Part shown: positions 37,401-46,979 of the stretch, in pieces
How the letters are laid out: each line of letters starts with the position of its first letter
Position numbering within the stretch: the first letter of the stretch is position 1
Assembly (NCBI GenBank): GCA_000727475.1
Contig: KL647336.1
Coordinates: 62,001-126,000 of the forward strand
DNA length: 64,000 nucleotides
Reading direction: 5' to 3'
Origin: Sarcocystis neurona
Lineage: Eukaryota > Apicomplexa > Conoidasida > Eucoccidiorida > Sarcocystidae
The notes under the pieces: generated by a model
The model's input: only the letters and a program-made list of their open reading frames with translations
The model's database searches: none
What the model was told of the DNA's origin: nothing
Program-made: the position numbers and the translations under genes

Positions 37401-38862
37401 CATACATAAACACATATACATGTATACGTATGGAGCCATACATACATATACGGAGAAAGAGAAATTTCCTCTGCAGCAGGATCAGCAAACGTCGAGAGAA
37501 AGTTGTCTTGATGTGTGCGTAGCGCGTGGAGGGAGGCAGAACAGCAGTGGCGTCAGCAACAGCGCAGCAGGAGCAGCAGCAGAACTGACAGGTGGGGCAC
37601 GAGCAGGGCAGCAGCAGCAGCCGCAGCAGGACGCACAGCAGCTGCAACAGATGTGAACGTGTTCAGCGCACTCGAATGCTACGAAAAAAGACGAAGCAGC
37701 AGCAGGAGGGTCCCGCAAAGCAGCAGCGGCTGCTGCAGCTTCCTCGAAATTCTCGTGGAAGATGCTGCAGCACATGCGACGCACGGCGTCCGGACTTGTG
37801 AAGCCCCGCGCGGCCACGTCGAGGACAAAGTCGGAAATCGAAAAGAAAGAGAGAAAAAGAAAAGCACCTCTCCGCCGTCGCCGGGTGGACTTCATGTTCG
37901 CATGCACACATATACATGTGTGCACATATATACATATATATATATGTATACAGAGAGAGAGAGAGATAGAAAGATGTACCGGTAGAAGCGCTAAGTAGAC
38001 AGGAGCGACACAAAGTCGACTATTTATATCTCTGTCTATCTATCTCTATTACTAGCTATCTCCATATCTATCTACCTTCTGTCTTCCCGTGTCTCTCGGC
38101 CTCTCCCTCCTTTTCTATGATGACTGCTGCACAGTCACATGCGGAACAGCAGACGCGCACAAATGTGTGTTTATCCATCTTGATCCCCCCTCCCTTTCCC
38201 TTTCCTCGTCTTTCTTCTCTTTTCCCTTCTCTCGCGGCAGATCGGTAGGACGGAAGAAACGCCGGGGGACGGTTATGGACGCGTAGGGGAGGGTCACGTC
38301 ACACAGAGACGTCCAGGTTGAAAATCTTCAATATGATTGGAGAAGGTAATCATTTATTTGGTAGAGTCAGACAACGCCCTTCGTGTCTAGACATGTGCGC
38401 ACGCCTATATCCATAAGACACACTTACTTAGAGAAGGGTGTCAGTATTACAGACTCGCTCGCGCTCACGTATATATGCATATGTAGGAAGACAGAGAGAG
38501 ACACACAGAGAGAGAAACATACATATATATATGTGCGTATATAATATATACACGCATGTATGTGCACACATATATATAGGGAGAGAGAGAGAGAGAGAAA
38601 TATCAGCGACACCTACATATGAAGGCCTGCATGTAGATACATGCGTACATTTCCGGCAAGAGAGAGAGGCAGGCTGAAAGACAGGTGTATTTATTCAAGG
38701 ATTCGAGAGTTTCCCTGAGCGATGAACTCACTTCTGCACGGCTTTGCTTTTGTTTTTGTTTTTGAGGCCGAATGTCTTGTCTTCGACGATTTTCTGTTTC
38801 TCCTTCTCTGCAGCCTTCTGCATCCCCTTCTCCGCTTTCGGGTCCTTCTTCTTCGGCGGCAT
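25465..38862 (-). CDS. ZC3H15: ZC3H15/DFRP1 (Tma46-like) zinc-finger protein, seven exons
   Basis: This is a homologue of ZC3H15/DFRP1 (yeast Tma46), a cytoplasmic ribosome-associated partner that stabilises the GTPase DRG1. Exons, in coding order, are 38862-38732, 34981-34798, 32505-32433, 31706-31494, 29249-29173, 28516-28195 and 25682-25465. Family landmarks appear in order: EDKTFGLKNKNKSKAVQ near the N-terminus, YIKTVQQQVKG, RIDLFTDQR, the second CCCH finger CKHFLEAVEKKQYGWFW...C-x6-C-x3-H followed by a GYVLK motif, a Glu-rich ELIE segment, TPVTLETFLAWK, LFQFDPSLFVDDE and a C-terminal LFLYGDDFDE. All six junctions are GT-AG and phases 2,0,1,1,0,1 agree. The last exon can read through a GTAAGC donor to a TAG at 25465, giving about 405 residues against 426 in human. 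The first CCCH finger, expected between exons 2 and 3, was not found, so a phase-0 microexon may be missing. Family membership is very likely; exact ends of exons 4 and 7 are less sure. Confidence 0.9.
25683..28194 (-). repeat. ZC3H15 intron 6 with CAG islands and microsatellites
   Basis: It contains a CAG island (about 26160-26470), TA/ATAC microsatellite (about 26790-27260), purine/pyrimidine-rich sequence (27260-27690) and a CTG island with a repeated CTCGTATACTGCTG unit (27690-28150). A 92-codon minus-strand frame ending in TAG at 27282 (reading RKRWEGTGNSSTATGSWN) looks protein-like and could be an alternative exon. Confidence 0.65.
28195..28516 (-). CDS. ZC3H15: ZC3H15 exon 6
   Basis: After RAALPPGG it reads TPVTLETFLAWKEKQ, then GLHVLSGKDLFQFDPSLFVDDE, the conserved DFRP1 block, then an acidic coiled stretch. 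The donor is GTAAGG after one base of a codon. An in-frame TGA lies just upstream of the acceptor, confirming that the upstream CAG-rich sequence is not coding in this frame. Confidence 0.93.
29173..29249 (-). CDS. ZC3H15: ZC3H15 exon 5
   Basis: A short exon after a TAG acceptor completes the split Gly codon and reads GYVLKSDLPPEPEQ then EEELIEVIVERE, matching human GFVLK...SLEDLIERE. It ends in phase 0 at GTACAT. It joins exon 6 to restore ERERAAL, as in orthologues. Confidence 0.9.
29250..31493 (-). repeat. ZC3H15 intron 4, filled with CAG/CTG arrays
   Basis: This 2.2 kb intron is mostly trinucleotide repeat. On the plus strand it is CAG-rich from about 29250 to 31000 and CTG/TTC-rich from about 31190 to 31450. 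Long Gln/Lys, Ala, Ser and Leu frames run through it on both strands. It is called intronic because the flanking exons splice in phase and restore the conserved LPPG-YVLK junction. Confidence 0.8.
31494..31706 (-). CDS. ZC3H15: ZC3H15 exon 4, second CCCH finger
   Basis: It encodes TMEGWDQAQLEDVIRTKH, then the second zinc finger C-x17-C-x6-C-x3-H with the conserved YGWFW and CPNGG, then YRHCLPPG. The donor GTGAGC sits inside the PPG motif and splits the Gly codon. Reading on instead gives a long Lys/Gln repeat frame that has no family counterpart. A second in-phase acceptor at 31691 would drop five residues and give a closer family match. Confidence 0.92.
32433..32505 (-). CDS. ZC3H15: ZC3H15 exon 3
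   Basis: This is a 24-codon exon, between a TTCAG acceptor and a perfect GTAAGT donor, reading TYDPKTCKESQRIDLFTDQR. It corresponds to the family segment just after the first CCCH finger (plant RKGEKIDIYSDKR). It is too short to stand out as an ORF and was found by homology. Confidence 0.9.
32506..34797 (-). other. ZC3H15 intron 2
   Basis: It contains ATAC and CA microsatellite (32580-32860), a GAGACACGGAGACAG-like purine-rich stretch (32870-33150), unique sequence (33180-34200) and a three-copy minisatellite (34240-34495). It should hold the exon for the first CCCH finger. A manual search for C-x7-C-x5-C-x3-H on the minus strand found none. Confidence 0.55.
34240..34495. repeat. Three-copy minisatellite
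   Basis: Units carry CAGCATATGGGCAG with a GGGAGTACACRCATGCA arm. The clearest copies are at 34374 and 34469, 95 bp apart, with a partial copy at 34245. Lies in ZC3H15 intron 2. Confidence 0.75.
34798..34981 (-). CDS. ZC3H15: ZC3H15 exon 2
   Basis: The exon begins at a CAG acceptor with the single base that completes the split Lys codon, then reads YIKTVQQQVKG and a Lys/Gln/Glu coiled region ending in SLFRGTENVKKIAVDG. This matches the family block between the TFGLKNK motif and the first zinc finger. The proposed donor is GTACGC, in phase 0. The downstream frame stays open for a while, so the donor position rests on homology and phase. Confidence 0.88.
35263..35600. repeat. Minisatellite built on GGTGTAYRTACACT
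   Basis: Eight or more units of roughly 35-42 bp. Each has a CGAAAYTG lead and a GGTGTA-N2-TACACT-like dyad, for example at 35272, 35398, 35433, 35506 and 35541. Units are diverged outside the dyad. It lies in ZC3H15 intron 1. Confidence 0.8.
37640..37850 (-). other. Protein-like frame inside ZC3H15 intron 1
   Basis: The minus strand reads SISDFVLDVAARGFTSPDAV then RRMCCSIFHENFEEAAAAAA, which looks like folded protein rather than repeat. It lies in intron 1 on the same strand. The plus strand is also open here (reading SALECYEKRRSSSRRVPQSS). Neither direction has a clean acceptor. Confidence 0.3.
38732..38862 (-). CDS. ZC3H15: ZC3H15 exon 1 (start)
   Basis: The ATG opens MPPKKKDPKAEKGMQK and continues to EDKTFGLKNKNKSKAVQ, the hallmark N-terminal block of ZC3H15/Tma46 proteins. 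The exon ends after two bases of a Lys codon at a GTGAGT donor. The Lys-rich start is typical of the family. Confidence 0.93.
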
Positions 38863-40230
38863 CTTCGTGACAAGCGAAGAGGAAACGAGACAAGCAGCAG
38901 CAAAGAAAGACCGTCTGGCCCGGCGCGCGCGGCAGAAAACGAAGACACCCCCCCTGCCCCGCAGGGGAGAAAATCAGCTGCTGCTGCTTCGTGTGTCGGC
39001 GCCGCCGTGGAAGAGGGGCACCAGCTGCGCTGCTGCAGAGCGCGGAAAAGATGAACTCCCGCAGGTCGCTCTATGAAATCCCGAGCTTTTGTCTCTTTTG
39101 TCTTCCCTTCCTTTCTTCTCCCTTTTCTCCTCCTCCTACTCCTCTTCCGTTTCGTCCTGTTGCTGCCGGCACTGCTGCTCCGCCTCTTCTCGCTGTTTCC
39201 TGCTCGCTCTGTTCTCTTCGCCTTCGCTGGCCGGTCCCTGCTGGTCAGACGAGACGTAGCCGCAGCCTCGACTCTGCCCGCCGCCCGTTCTTCTCTCAGC
39301 GCCAGCCGCCTTTTCCTTTCCACGCGAAAGTGTTGTTCAACAACGCTGGGAGAGAGTGCGAAAGGCAGAATTGTCTTCGAGAGAAGGATCCGCTGCACGT
39401 CGCAGGGAGGCAAATTTGTTGAAGAGAGGAGACCCGGCGCCCTTGGTAGACGAAGAAGGGTGAAGAAAAGGAAGAAAGAAGCAATCGTCTCGGAAATGTA
39501 CTGGGCCTTTCACGAACACCGGCGACTGAGGGAAACAACCGCCACTGACACACTCGTATGCGTGCGGGAAAGAGGGAAAGAGAAAGAGAGAAGCAGCACA
39601 CGGGTGGGACTTACAAGAAGGTAAGCGAGAAAAGAGGAAAGGCGGAAAAAGGGGCACGGAGCACGCCAGAAAAAGGGGAAAAACTGTGCGTTCACGCGCT
39701 CGGATACACACGCGTGAACTGTTCGCACAGAGGACGCACGTGCGCTGGCGCGGTGTACAGACGCCGCAAAGAGACCGTGACGACGCGGTGTACGTACACC
39801 CGAGCGACACTGTGTCGTCGGAGAGCTCTGAACGGGAAAAGGACGGCGCTGTGACTTCCTTCTTCCGACCTGCTGCGGGAAGCTGCCCACTCGACGCAAC
39901 TTTGCGGCTGCTCCCGCTCCCGCCTTCCTTCTCCTCACACGGGGTGTACGTACACCGCAGCCGCAGCACCGCCCGGGAAGTCCGCGTCTCGGACGTAAAA
40001 AGGAAGGCGTGGCCAGTCAAGGCGGCAGCCACGGTAATAAAAGCAAAAGCACACCACGTGCGTGCGTGCGTGTCTCCCCCTCTTTTACGAAGAAAGAGTC
40101 CTTCGTGGTGGAACAGGAAAAGGAACGTGTGTCCACGTGTCAGTGTCAGTCACCGAGAAACGGGAGAAAAAGTCAAATCGTCGTCGAAAAGGCGGCATCC
40201 AGACGGAGATCTGCTGCGCAAAAGACGTGC
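38863..40230. other. Upstream flank of ZC3H15
   Basis: CTG/CAG-poor but biased sequence, open on both strands. Minus frames here are Arg/Lys/Ser-rich and probably 5' UTR or promoter. No independent gene is recognised. Contains the palindromes described at 39752-39956. Confidence 0.4.
39752..39956. promoter_or_regulatory. Palindromes upstream of ZC3H15
   Basis: Two perfect GGTGTACGTACACC copies (39787-39800, 39943-39956) and a degenerate one (39752-39765) lie about 0.9-1.1 kb upstream of the ZC3H15 start. Possible binding sites for a dimeric factor. Confidence 0.4.
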
Positions 40231-40239
40231 GTCTTTATC

Positions 40240-40640
40240 AATTTGTGCCACTCCCTATACACATATACACAAGGTTCTATATGTATACATACATATATAT
40301 GTATGTGTATGTGTATGTGTGTGGATGTCTTTATCTATCTACTACATATCTATACGTACATGTATATGAAGAAAAAGTGCTGCGCAAAAGATGCATTCGT
40401 TCACTTATGTGTCTCTCTATACATACACACCTGCATCTATATGTAGGCCTTTCCATACACATATAGACAGGTATATGTGGAAATCTGCATCTACCTAGGG
40501 GACGTATATACATATATGTATATATATGTAGACGTATACACGGCGTTCCTGTGGACTGCTATTCCATATACTTACACATTTATAACTCTACGTGTACATA
40601 GAAATTGTATGTGCGAAGTGTATGCGACACAACAGTAGCA
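40240..40640. repeat. ATAC/TA microsatellite
   Basis: TATACATA and TATGTGTA runs. 40640-41400 is unique, purine-rich and open in plus frames rich in Lys/Arg/Glu, with no recognisable family. Confidence 0.7.
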
Positions 40641-41439
40641 GCTAGAGTCAAAGATATATGTCTTGGAAGGCGCGTATACGGATATGCTTGCGCCTTTATG
40701 TATTTTTGTTGGCGAGTATACATACAGGCGGACTCGGAGGTTGCTTGGGACAACACTTCTCTCTTTCGATGTGGAGATTTACTCGCGCCGGCGACGAGTA
40801 CACAGAAGTCCTTTTCCTTGTCCTTGGGTACGCGAGCAGAGAAGACCGAAGAGGCGGAGAGAAGAAAGATAGGCCGCAACCTGGGCGAAAAGAAGAGACA
40901 GCCGCGCACAAAGACGTCGGGCAAAGAAGAAAGAGGCAGGAAGAATCGCGAAAAGCAGCCGACCAGGCCGGGGATGTTCGTGCGTTGAAAAGAAAGCGGG
41001 GAAGTGAGGGCGATGGAGCAGGCGGCACTGCGGACGAAACGGACGGCAGAGTGGAGAACAGAGAAGCCAGTTAGGAAGAAAGACTCCGACCGCAGCGTTG
41101 AGACGAAAACTGCGACGCGAAGAACACTGAAAACAGGTGATACTCAAAAAGGGAATTCAGCAAGTCCCCGGGGGCCGACCGCATGCGGAGCAGCGTCGGC
41201 AGATGATGGGAGGAAGGGACTGATGAGAAAGGAGAGAAAGCAACGGGCGCACGACGCGTTGCGGGCCCCGATTTCTCTCGACGGAAAAAGTGTCGCCAAA
41301 GGAGCAAGCCAACGGAAACACAAGACAAATGCCTTCATGGAAAAAAAAGAAAATTTCCAGCACTTCCCGCATGCAAACTCACACTATCTTTCATCTCTCA
41401 CAGAGAAGCAAATACATACCACTACTACGGCAGCGCAGC

Positions 41440-42180
41440 GTCGTCGCTTGGCTCAGGCTCTCGCTGCTGCTGTGCGACTCCTCCGCTCCCTCAGCGCTGC
41501 CGTTGTCCGTTCTCCCTCCCAATGCGATGTCTACCAACGGGCTCCTGCCGGCTGCGATCCTCTGTTGTTCTGTTCTGCTGCGCTTCTGCCATTCTGCTGC
41601 TGTTCTGCTATTCGGCTGCTGTTGTGCTGCTGTTGTGTTGCTTGCCGCTGCGGCTGATGTGCTTCGGTTCTGCTGTTCTGCTGCTGTTCTGCCACTGGTG
41701 CTGCTTGTTGCTGCTTGCTGCTGCTTGCTGCAGCTGCCGTTCCGCTGTTGTTCTGCTGGGCCTGCTCTCTGCTGCTGCAGTTGGACGTGTGTGTTTGCAC
41801 ACAGCAGGGACTGCTGCTGCCTCTGTGCTGCCTCTGCTGCGCTCCTGGCTGCTGCTCCTGCTGCTTCAACTACCTGGCAACACGCTCCCGCTGCTCCTCC
41901 TTTTCAAGACTGCTCGCGCACGTTTCTTCATTTCCGTACTTCTCCCTCCCCTCCTTCCTCCCACCTGCCGCCGCTGCTGCGCACGTGCGGTCGGTCCCGG
42001 GGGGCGTTGTCCGTCCGCCTGAGTGTCACTTTCACTCTTCTTGGTGGTTTTCTCCGCCTGGGGCTCCTGCTGCTCTGGTGACTGCTGCCGCTGCCGCGGT
42101 GCGGGCTGCGGGCTGCTCTGCTGTCCCCATAGTATTGGCACACACGCACTCACACACACAGCAGCAGCAGCAGAGTAGCT
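41440..42180. repeat. CTG/CAG island
   Basis: CTGCTGCTG arrays on the plus strand. The minus strand reads Gln/Ser/Asn-rich sequence (41531-41869) and then a basic Pro/Gln frame (41866-42159), which may be coding. Given intronic arrays elsewhere, this is left as repeat. Confidence 0.6.
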
Positions 42181-42205
42181 GTACCAGCGGTTCTTCCTCC
42201 TTGAA

Positions 42206-42334
42206 CTAATAAAGAGGAGACACCTGTGACGGGCTTGACTCTCTGTTCAGTCGAACTTCCTGGTGCCTCTTTTTTCTGCGCGATCCTCCCCGTCTCAACC
42301 GCTCGAGCACGACATTGGTGCTATACGTCGTCAC
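42206..42334 (-). CDS. Candidate basic 3' coding segment
   Basis: The minus frame reads STNVVLERLRRGGSRRKKRH then QEVRLNRESSPSQ, followed by either a GTGTCT donor or a stop a few codons later at 42206. It is basic and could be the C-terminus of the 42-43.7 kb gene. No homologue was recognised. Confidence 0.3.
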   Translation of the reverse strand: MTTYSTNVVLERLRRGGSRRKKRHQEVRLNRESSPSQVSPLY

Positions 42335-42366
42335 ACGTGGCGGGAAGGAGACGCGTTGGCACTTAC

Positions 42367-42413
42367 TGTGCCGATGTAGCAATACTTGGTATAGCTTATG
42401 TAAGTATAGACAC
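42367..42413 (-). CDS. Candidate short exon
   Basis: A 47-nt segment lies between a CCAG acceptor and a perfect GTAAGT donor and can read VYTYISYTKYCYIGT. It may belong to the same minus-strand gene as the exon at 43531-43702. The phases do not join directly, so at least one more exon would be needed. Confidence 0.35.
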
Positions 42414-42702
42414 CTGGTTCCCATCTATCAGTCCACCACACACACGGACACGTGTGTTGGTAAGAGCATGTGCTGGTTTTAGGCATTTATCTGTACATAT
42501 ATTTATTAAGGAAGGAAGTTGTCCTTCCTTCCCATCCACGCGCACTTCACACATATACGAACACGTACGTCTACATAGCGAGGCGGCCTTTTCGCACAGA
42601 AGTATATATCTACGAAATGGGATCCCTTGTGTCTGCTTGTAGGCATCTACTAGATGTATTTTCTCTGTGTGTGTGTGTGTGTGTATGTATGCGTAGACTT
42701 AC

Positions 42703-42744
42703 AGCTGTGTGTATGTCGCCTGAGGGGCGCTGATACTCGCAGTT
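42703..42744 (-). CDS. Candidate microexon
   Basis: Fourteen codons, NCEYQRPSGDIHTA, lie between a GTGAG acceptor and a GTAAGT donor. It sits between the exons at 43.6 and 42.4 kb on the same strand. Support is splice signals and phase 0 only. Confidence 0.28.
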
Positions 42745-43278
42745 CTCACCCACACAGAAAAAGGAGCGCAAGGGGACGTTTACAGGCATGCAGATATAGC
42801 GTATAGATACATGTTTCCGGCTGTATGTAGAAAGGCTCGTATCTTCGTTTTTTGTCACTGCTGCAGCTATGCGCGTGTTCACATATATGTGTACCCACAC
42901 ACGCAGACACACACGGACACGCGCCCCGCCGAAAAATATCTGCGCCCATAGAGAATTGCGTCTAAGTGTCCACGTCGACTTCTGCCCACGTGTCCACCCA
43001 CAAGCATCCGCCTGGTTTTCCCTCTTTTGCACTCTCTCTCTGTTTTTCTCCCTACATAATAAAGCCGCAGACACCAAGACGCACATGTATCAATAGATAC
43101 ACACACACACACACACACAAGAGGCCAGACGCGATTTTCTCTGCACACACCCAGGACCTGTAGATATATGTTACTGTCTTTGAATGCGTATATATAATAT
43201 ATATATATACATACGTGTACACCGGTGGAGTGCCAGCTGCTTAGTTCTACATGTGTATACCCCACAAGTGTGGCGCAG

Positions 43279-43480
43279 GAAAAGGAGAAGAGAACACGGA
43301 AAAGAAAAAGAGCGAGGTTCAGAAGAGAAGTAGAAATCGTGGCGGTCGAATTTTTCTTTCTTAGGCCTGCTTCGACTCAAAAATGCGATCCTCCCTTTTC
43401 TCGCAAGCAAAGAATTATTTTCATGTCGTTCAATTTAGCAGCCGTGCAGATATTACAGCCACCACGTGCAATTATTCACG
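43279..43480 (+). CDS. Candidate plus-strand exon
   Basis: Between a GGCGCAG acceptor and a GTAGGT donor the frame reads a Lys/Arg-rich start (EKEKRTRKRKRARFRREVEI), then VAVEFFFLRPASTQKCDPPF and MSFNLAAVQILQPPRAIIH. It is protein-like and free of repeats. It lies just left of the minus-strand exon at 43531, so one of the two may be spurious. Confidence 0.35.
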
Positions 43481-43530
43481 GTAGGTACATATATATATAT
43501 ATATATCCAATGGTGCATATTTCTCCATAC

Positions 43531-43702
43531 CTTTTTGTTCATGTCTGTGAACGCTCTCCGGAGTATAGACCCATATGTATCCGAAATTGATAGAGAAACA
43601 CACGTCGGCAGAAAAATATTGTCGGCAGACGCCCACGTCCAAAATAGATCAAGATTCATTTGAATGAACTTGATGACATCAACGTCCGCTATACGTAGAG
43701 TT
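43531..43702 (-). CDS. Internal exon of unknown protein
   Basis: It is bounded by a strong acceptor (TTTTTGTGCAG) and a GTATGG donor. The 57-codon frame reads TLRIADVDVIKFIQMNLDLF then WTWASADNIFLPTCVSLSIS and ILRRAFTDMNKK. Composition is mixed, hydrophobic and repeat-free in a region otherwise made of microsatellite. It is the most convincing single exon without an assigned family. It ends in phase 0. The gene it belongs to runs leftwards. Confidence 0.55.
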
Positions 43703-43859
43703 CTGCACAAAAATGTAGACAATCGTTTTGAAACAAAAATCACTTAGTTTTACGGGTCTCGATATTTTTCCGGATCCACGTGTGTATACTTACTGCGTGC
43801 ACATTCATACATGTGGGCTATGTACATACGTAGACTAACAGACACTGTGTAGTCTAGCG

Positions 43860-44330
43860 TTTACATACATGACGGTATATACATATATATACACATATGT
43901 ATATATTGCACATACCTTTTTTCACTGCATTTTCCGTTTTTTACACACAGGGTACAAATGTGGAGATAGGCAGTGTAAATTTGTGTATATATACGGGTAC
44001 ACAGGTATACATATGAATGACTATGTATGTGTGTTGGGACAGATATATGTGTAGACATACACATGCAAGAATACTTACAAAAATGCATATATAGCCACAT
44101 CCAATGTAAAGTAGATGATAGCATTTCTCAGTGTACGTATGATTACTCTGCTTTTCTTCACCATATAATCGCACACGACACCAACCTTATCGCGAATTCA
44201 TATATATATATATATGTATATACATATATATGTGTCTTTCTCTCCTTCGTTGTTGCACGTATCTATTCACGCCGATGTACATATAATATATATATATATA
44301 TATATAATATGTGTACATCTTTTCTACTCC
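43860..44330. repeat. ATAC/TA microsatellite
   Basis: TATATATACA and TATATG repeats, with a TA/GT tract at 44260-44310. No gene seen. Confidence 0.75.
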
Positions 44331-44507
44331 TCTGCCCCAATTCGTATTCATGTTGGGTGCGTGTGTGTACAGCAGAGATTGGACCACACAGGAGTGTCCA
44401 CATATATACAGCCATCTCTTTTTTTGGGGGGCGTATCTCTACACACATCGATCTCATTCAGGAGCGTCTTATTCCCTATTTTCCTACGCGAGCGCGCTGC
44501 CAGATGG

Positions 44508-44540
<33 letters not shown>
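44508..44540. repeat. GT dinucleotide array
   Basis: About 16 uninterrupted TG units. From here to 45400 the sequence is mostly unique, with no recognisable gene. Confidence 0.95.
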
Positions 44541-44543
<3 letters not shown>

Positions 44544-45581
44544 TTCTTTTTCCTGCCATCCCGCGTGTGCATTTTACCTCGTACGTATTTATATATATTG
44601 CCGCTGAATATATCGTTTCCAATAGAGATGGACAGCGTACGTATTTATATGTGGCACCGCGTATATCGTTTCCAGGACAGGGAGAGATAGAAATTCGTGC
44701 AGAGTTAGAGAAGTACACACATAGGATCGCATGTACTCGTGTCGGTATCCGCATGTACGCACGTGAAACAGGCATACCTATGAGTGGTAGACTATCCTGC
44801 ACAGAGATATAAATACGCTTCATTACACATCCACATGTTCCTCAGCTGGATATATGTGGATCTTCAGTGCATCCCGGCGCATGTGTGAAAAACAGTAAAC
44901 TCGCCTTCACGTCTGTTTCGAGCTGTTGTTGGTATGTGTGTGAAAGTGTGTGTATGTCATGCATCGTGTCTGCGTGTGTGTGGCGACCTGAAGGAAGAGG
45001 AGATCATCCCTTTGATAAAGACGTTTAATTAACGAGTGGGATGATTATGCTCTCTAGCTTTTATGCCGCCTTTGATGCGGGAAATCCACGGGAATGGTAA
45101 TGATGATGGAATGATGGATAGGGGATTTTTCGACTGCCTTTGTACCACGGAATGTTACAGAGGACCTCGACTTCCCACCACCACAGCTGCGCGAAGGAAG
45201 TTCTCTTCTCTCTCTTACGCGCCCTTTTCCCGTTCCACCAGGCGCGACAGCCCGCCGTATTTGCACAGTGGAGTAGTAGCATCCGTCTAGCTTTCTGTCA
45301 CCCCCCCTGCTCTTCCTTTTGCGAAGTTCTTGCTCTTTGAGAAGGCTTTCAGTTCTCACGTATCTTTACAAAAGTGAAGGACACAGCCGTTGGTTTTTTG
45401 ACCCACCACCGTGTGCCGCTACTCGCCAGTAGTATGTGTGTGTGTCCACACGTGTTTGCGGGCACACACACAGAAACACCGGTATCTGCTTGTGCGTACA
45501 CGCATATGTACATTTATATAAAGAGATAGACAGATTTATGACATACCCTACGATTTATGTATGCATGTGTTTGTGTACGTA

Positions 45582-45915
45582 TCGTAGATACATGCAAAGA
45601 CAAAGAGGTGGCTGTTTTCGTCTTTCTTCTCGAAAAATTTTTTCTTGCTCTGCCTTTCAGGTGTGTAGACACCCCTACGCTAGAAGCACCACTCGTTGTA
45701 AAAACTTCCTTTTCCCTCTCCTCCGCTCGTGTTCACTTTGATTCTGTGTGTGTATACATATCCTAGGTACATGCAAAGACAAAGAGGTGACCTTCTCCCT
45801 CTTTCTTCCCGGAAGAATTTTCTTTTGCCCTTCCCTTCAAGAGTATAGACACCCCCTCCGGCAGGAACACATCCCGCTGTAAAAACTCCGTTATTCCTTC
45901 CCACCGCCCTTGTCA
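45582..45915. repeat. 179-bp tandem duplication
   Basis: TACATGCAAAGACAAAGAGGTG begins each copy (45591 and 45770 at the CATGCAAAGA). Both continue through a polypyrimidine stretch, a TAGACACCCC motif and a TGTAAAAACT motif. Diverged but clearly homologous along the unit. Confidence 0.85.
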
Positions 45916-46209
45916 TTTTTTTTTGTTCTATTTTTCTCAGCGTTTCGGTATCACAAAACAACAACAACTCCGTTTTTTCTGCCAGATTCCAGGAGAAATC
46001 TTCTCCACTACACATCCTCAGTTTTGCCGCATTTCTAGCCTCTCTCCAGTAGAAGTCTCTCTCCGCGTGAAATTTTTCTCCCCTTTTTTGATTCCACTTC
46101 GAATCCCTTCAATCCAACCGTGTCTTTTCTCTCTCCGTTTCTCTGCCGGCGCGCGGACCCCCCGTCCGCTCGGCCGCTCTCTTCGACATGTGTGCAGGAA
46201 CGTGTGTGC

Positions 46210-46388
46210 GCGCACGGAACATGTACTATCTTCTCAACACCGGTATCCACATCGTCTGTCATGAAGTCAACACACTTTTCTTCTCTTCTGGCTGTCCTCT
46301 TTCTCCGCAGAATGCTTTTCCTTTCGCCCCTTCTCAGTCCTTCCCTGAAAGACGTCATCTCCTCGTTCTCCTCCTTTTCCCTCTCCAC
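46210..46388 (-). CDS. Candidate exon, charged frame
   Basis: The minus frame reads REGLRRGERKSILRRKRTAR then EEKCVDFMTDDVDTGVEKI up to a GTACAT donor. A second minus frame through the same DNA is also open and ends KEDSQKRRKVC. It lies in a polypyrimidine plus-strand block, which favours open minus frames rich in Lys, Arg and Glu. Confidence 0.27.
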
Positions 46389-46979
46389 GTCCTTCGGTCA
46401 TTTCGTCTCTCGCAACACTCCCTGGTGAGGAAAGAGGTGAGCTTCGACGTCTCCCGTAGCTTGTGTGAATAGACATCTTCCGTATGTAGACGGAAGCGTG
46501 TCCTGCATCGATGTATGTGGAAAGGCAGCCGATCTGGCATACACGTGTATATACACATATGTAGAAGTGCGTGTATTGCTTGTGTACATAGAGCACACGG
46601 GAAGTACGCTGCACTGTACTTGGGGTAGAGGAAGAGAGAAAGGCAAACAGACAGAAAAAGACATATATATCTCTATATGCATATCTCTTCCTTCCTTCAC
46701 GACCTATTACAGTCTGGTGAAACTTATAGATAGATTTAGGGAGTTATACATCCGCACGTGTGCGGTCTTTTTACTGTTGGGCAAAAGAGATTTCTGTTTC
46801 TCGTGCGGCTCGTCATGTTCGCCCTCATCTCGTTTTCTTTCGCAGTCTTCTGCCCGCTCGTCGTTCGTTTCTTCCTTCCCGCTCTATTTTCCACCTTTCA
46901 CACCTAGTTCTCTCCCATCAACAGCAAAGGACGGGCTGAAAAACAAAAGCGGCGGCAGAAATTAAGTTCCAGCCGGATA

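Larger units (their letters stand above)
34982..38731 (-). other. ZC3H15 intron 1
   Basis: This 3.75 kb intron runs from a GTGAGT donor to a CAACAG acceptor. It holds TA/ATAC microsatellites (36400-36900, 37230-37450, 38510-38600), the 35.26-35.6 kb palindrome minisatellite, a small CAG run near 36100 and the mixed open-frame island at 37500-37850. The stretch 38000-38500 shows nothing recognisable. Confidence 0.65.
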
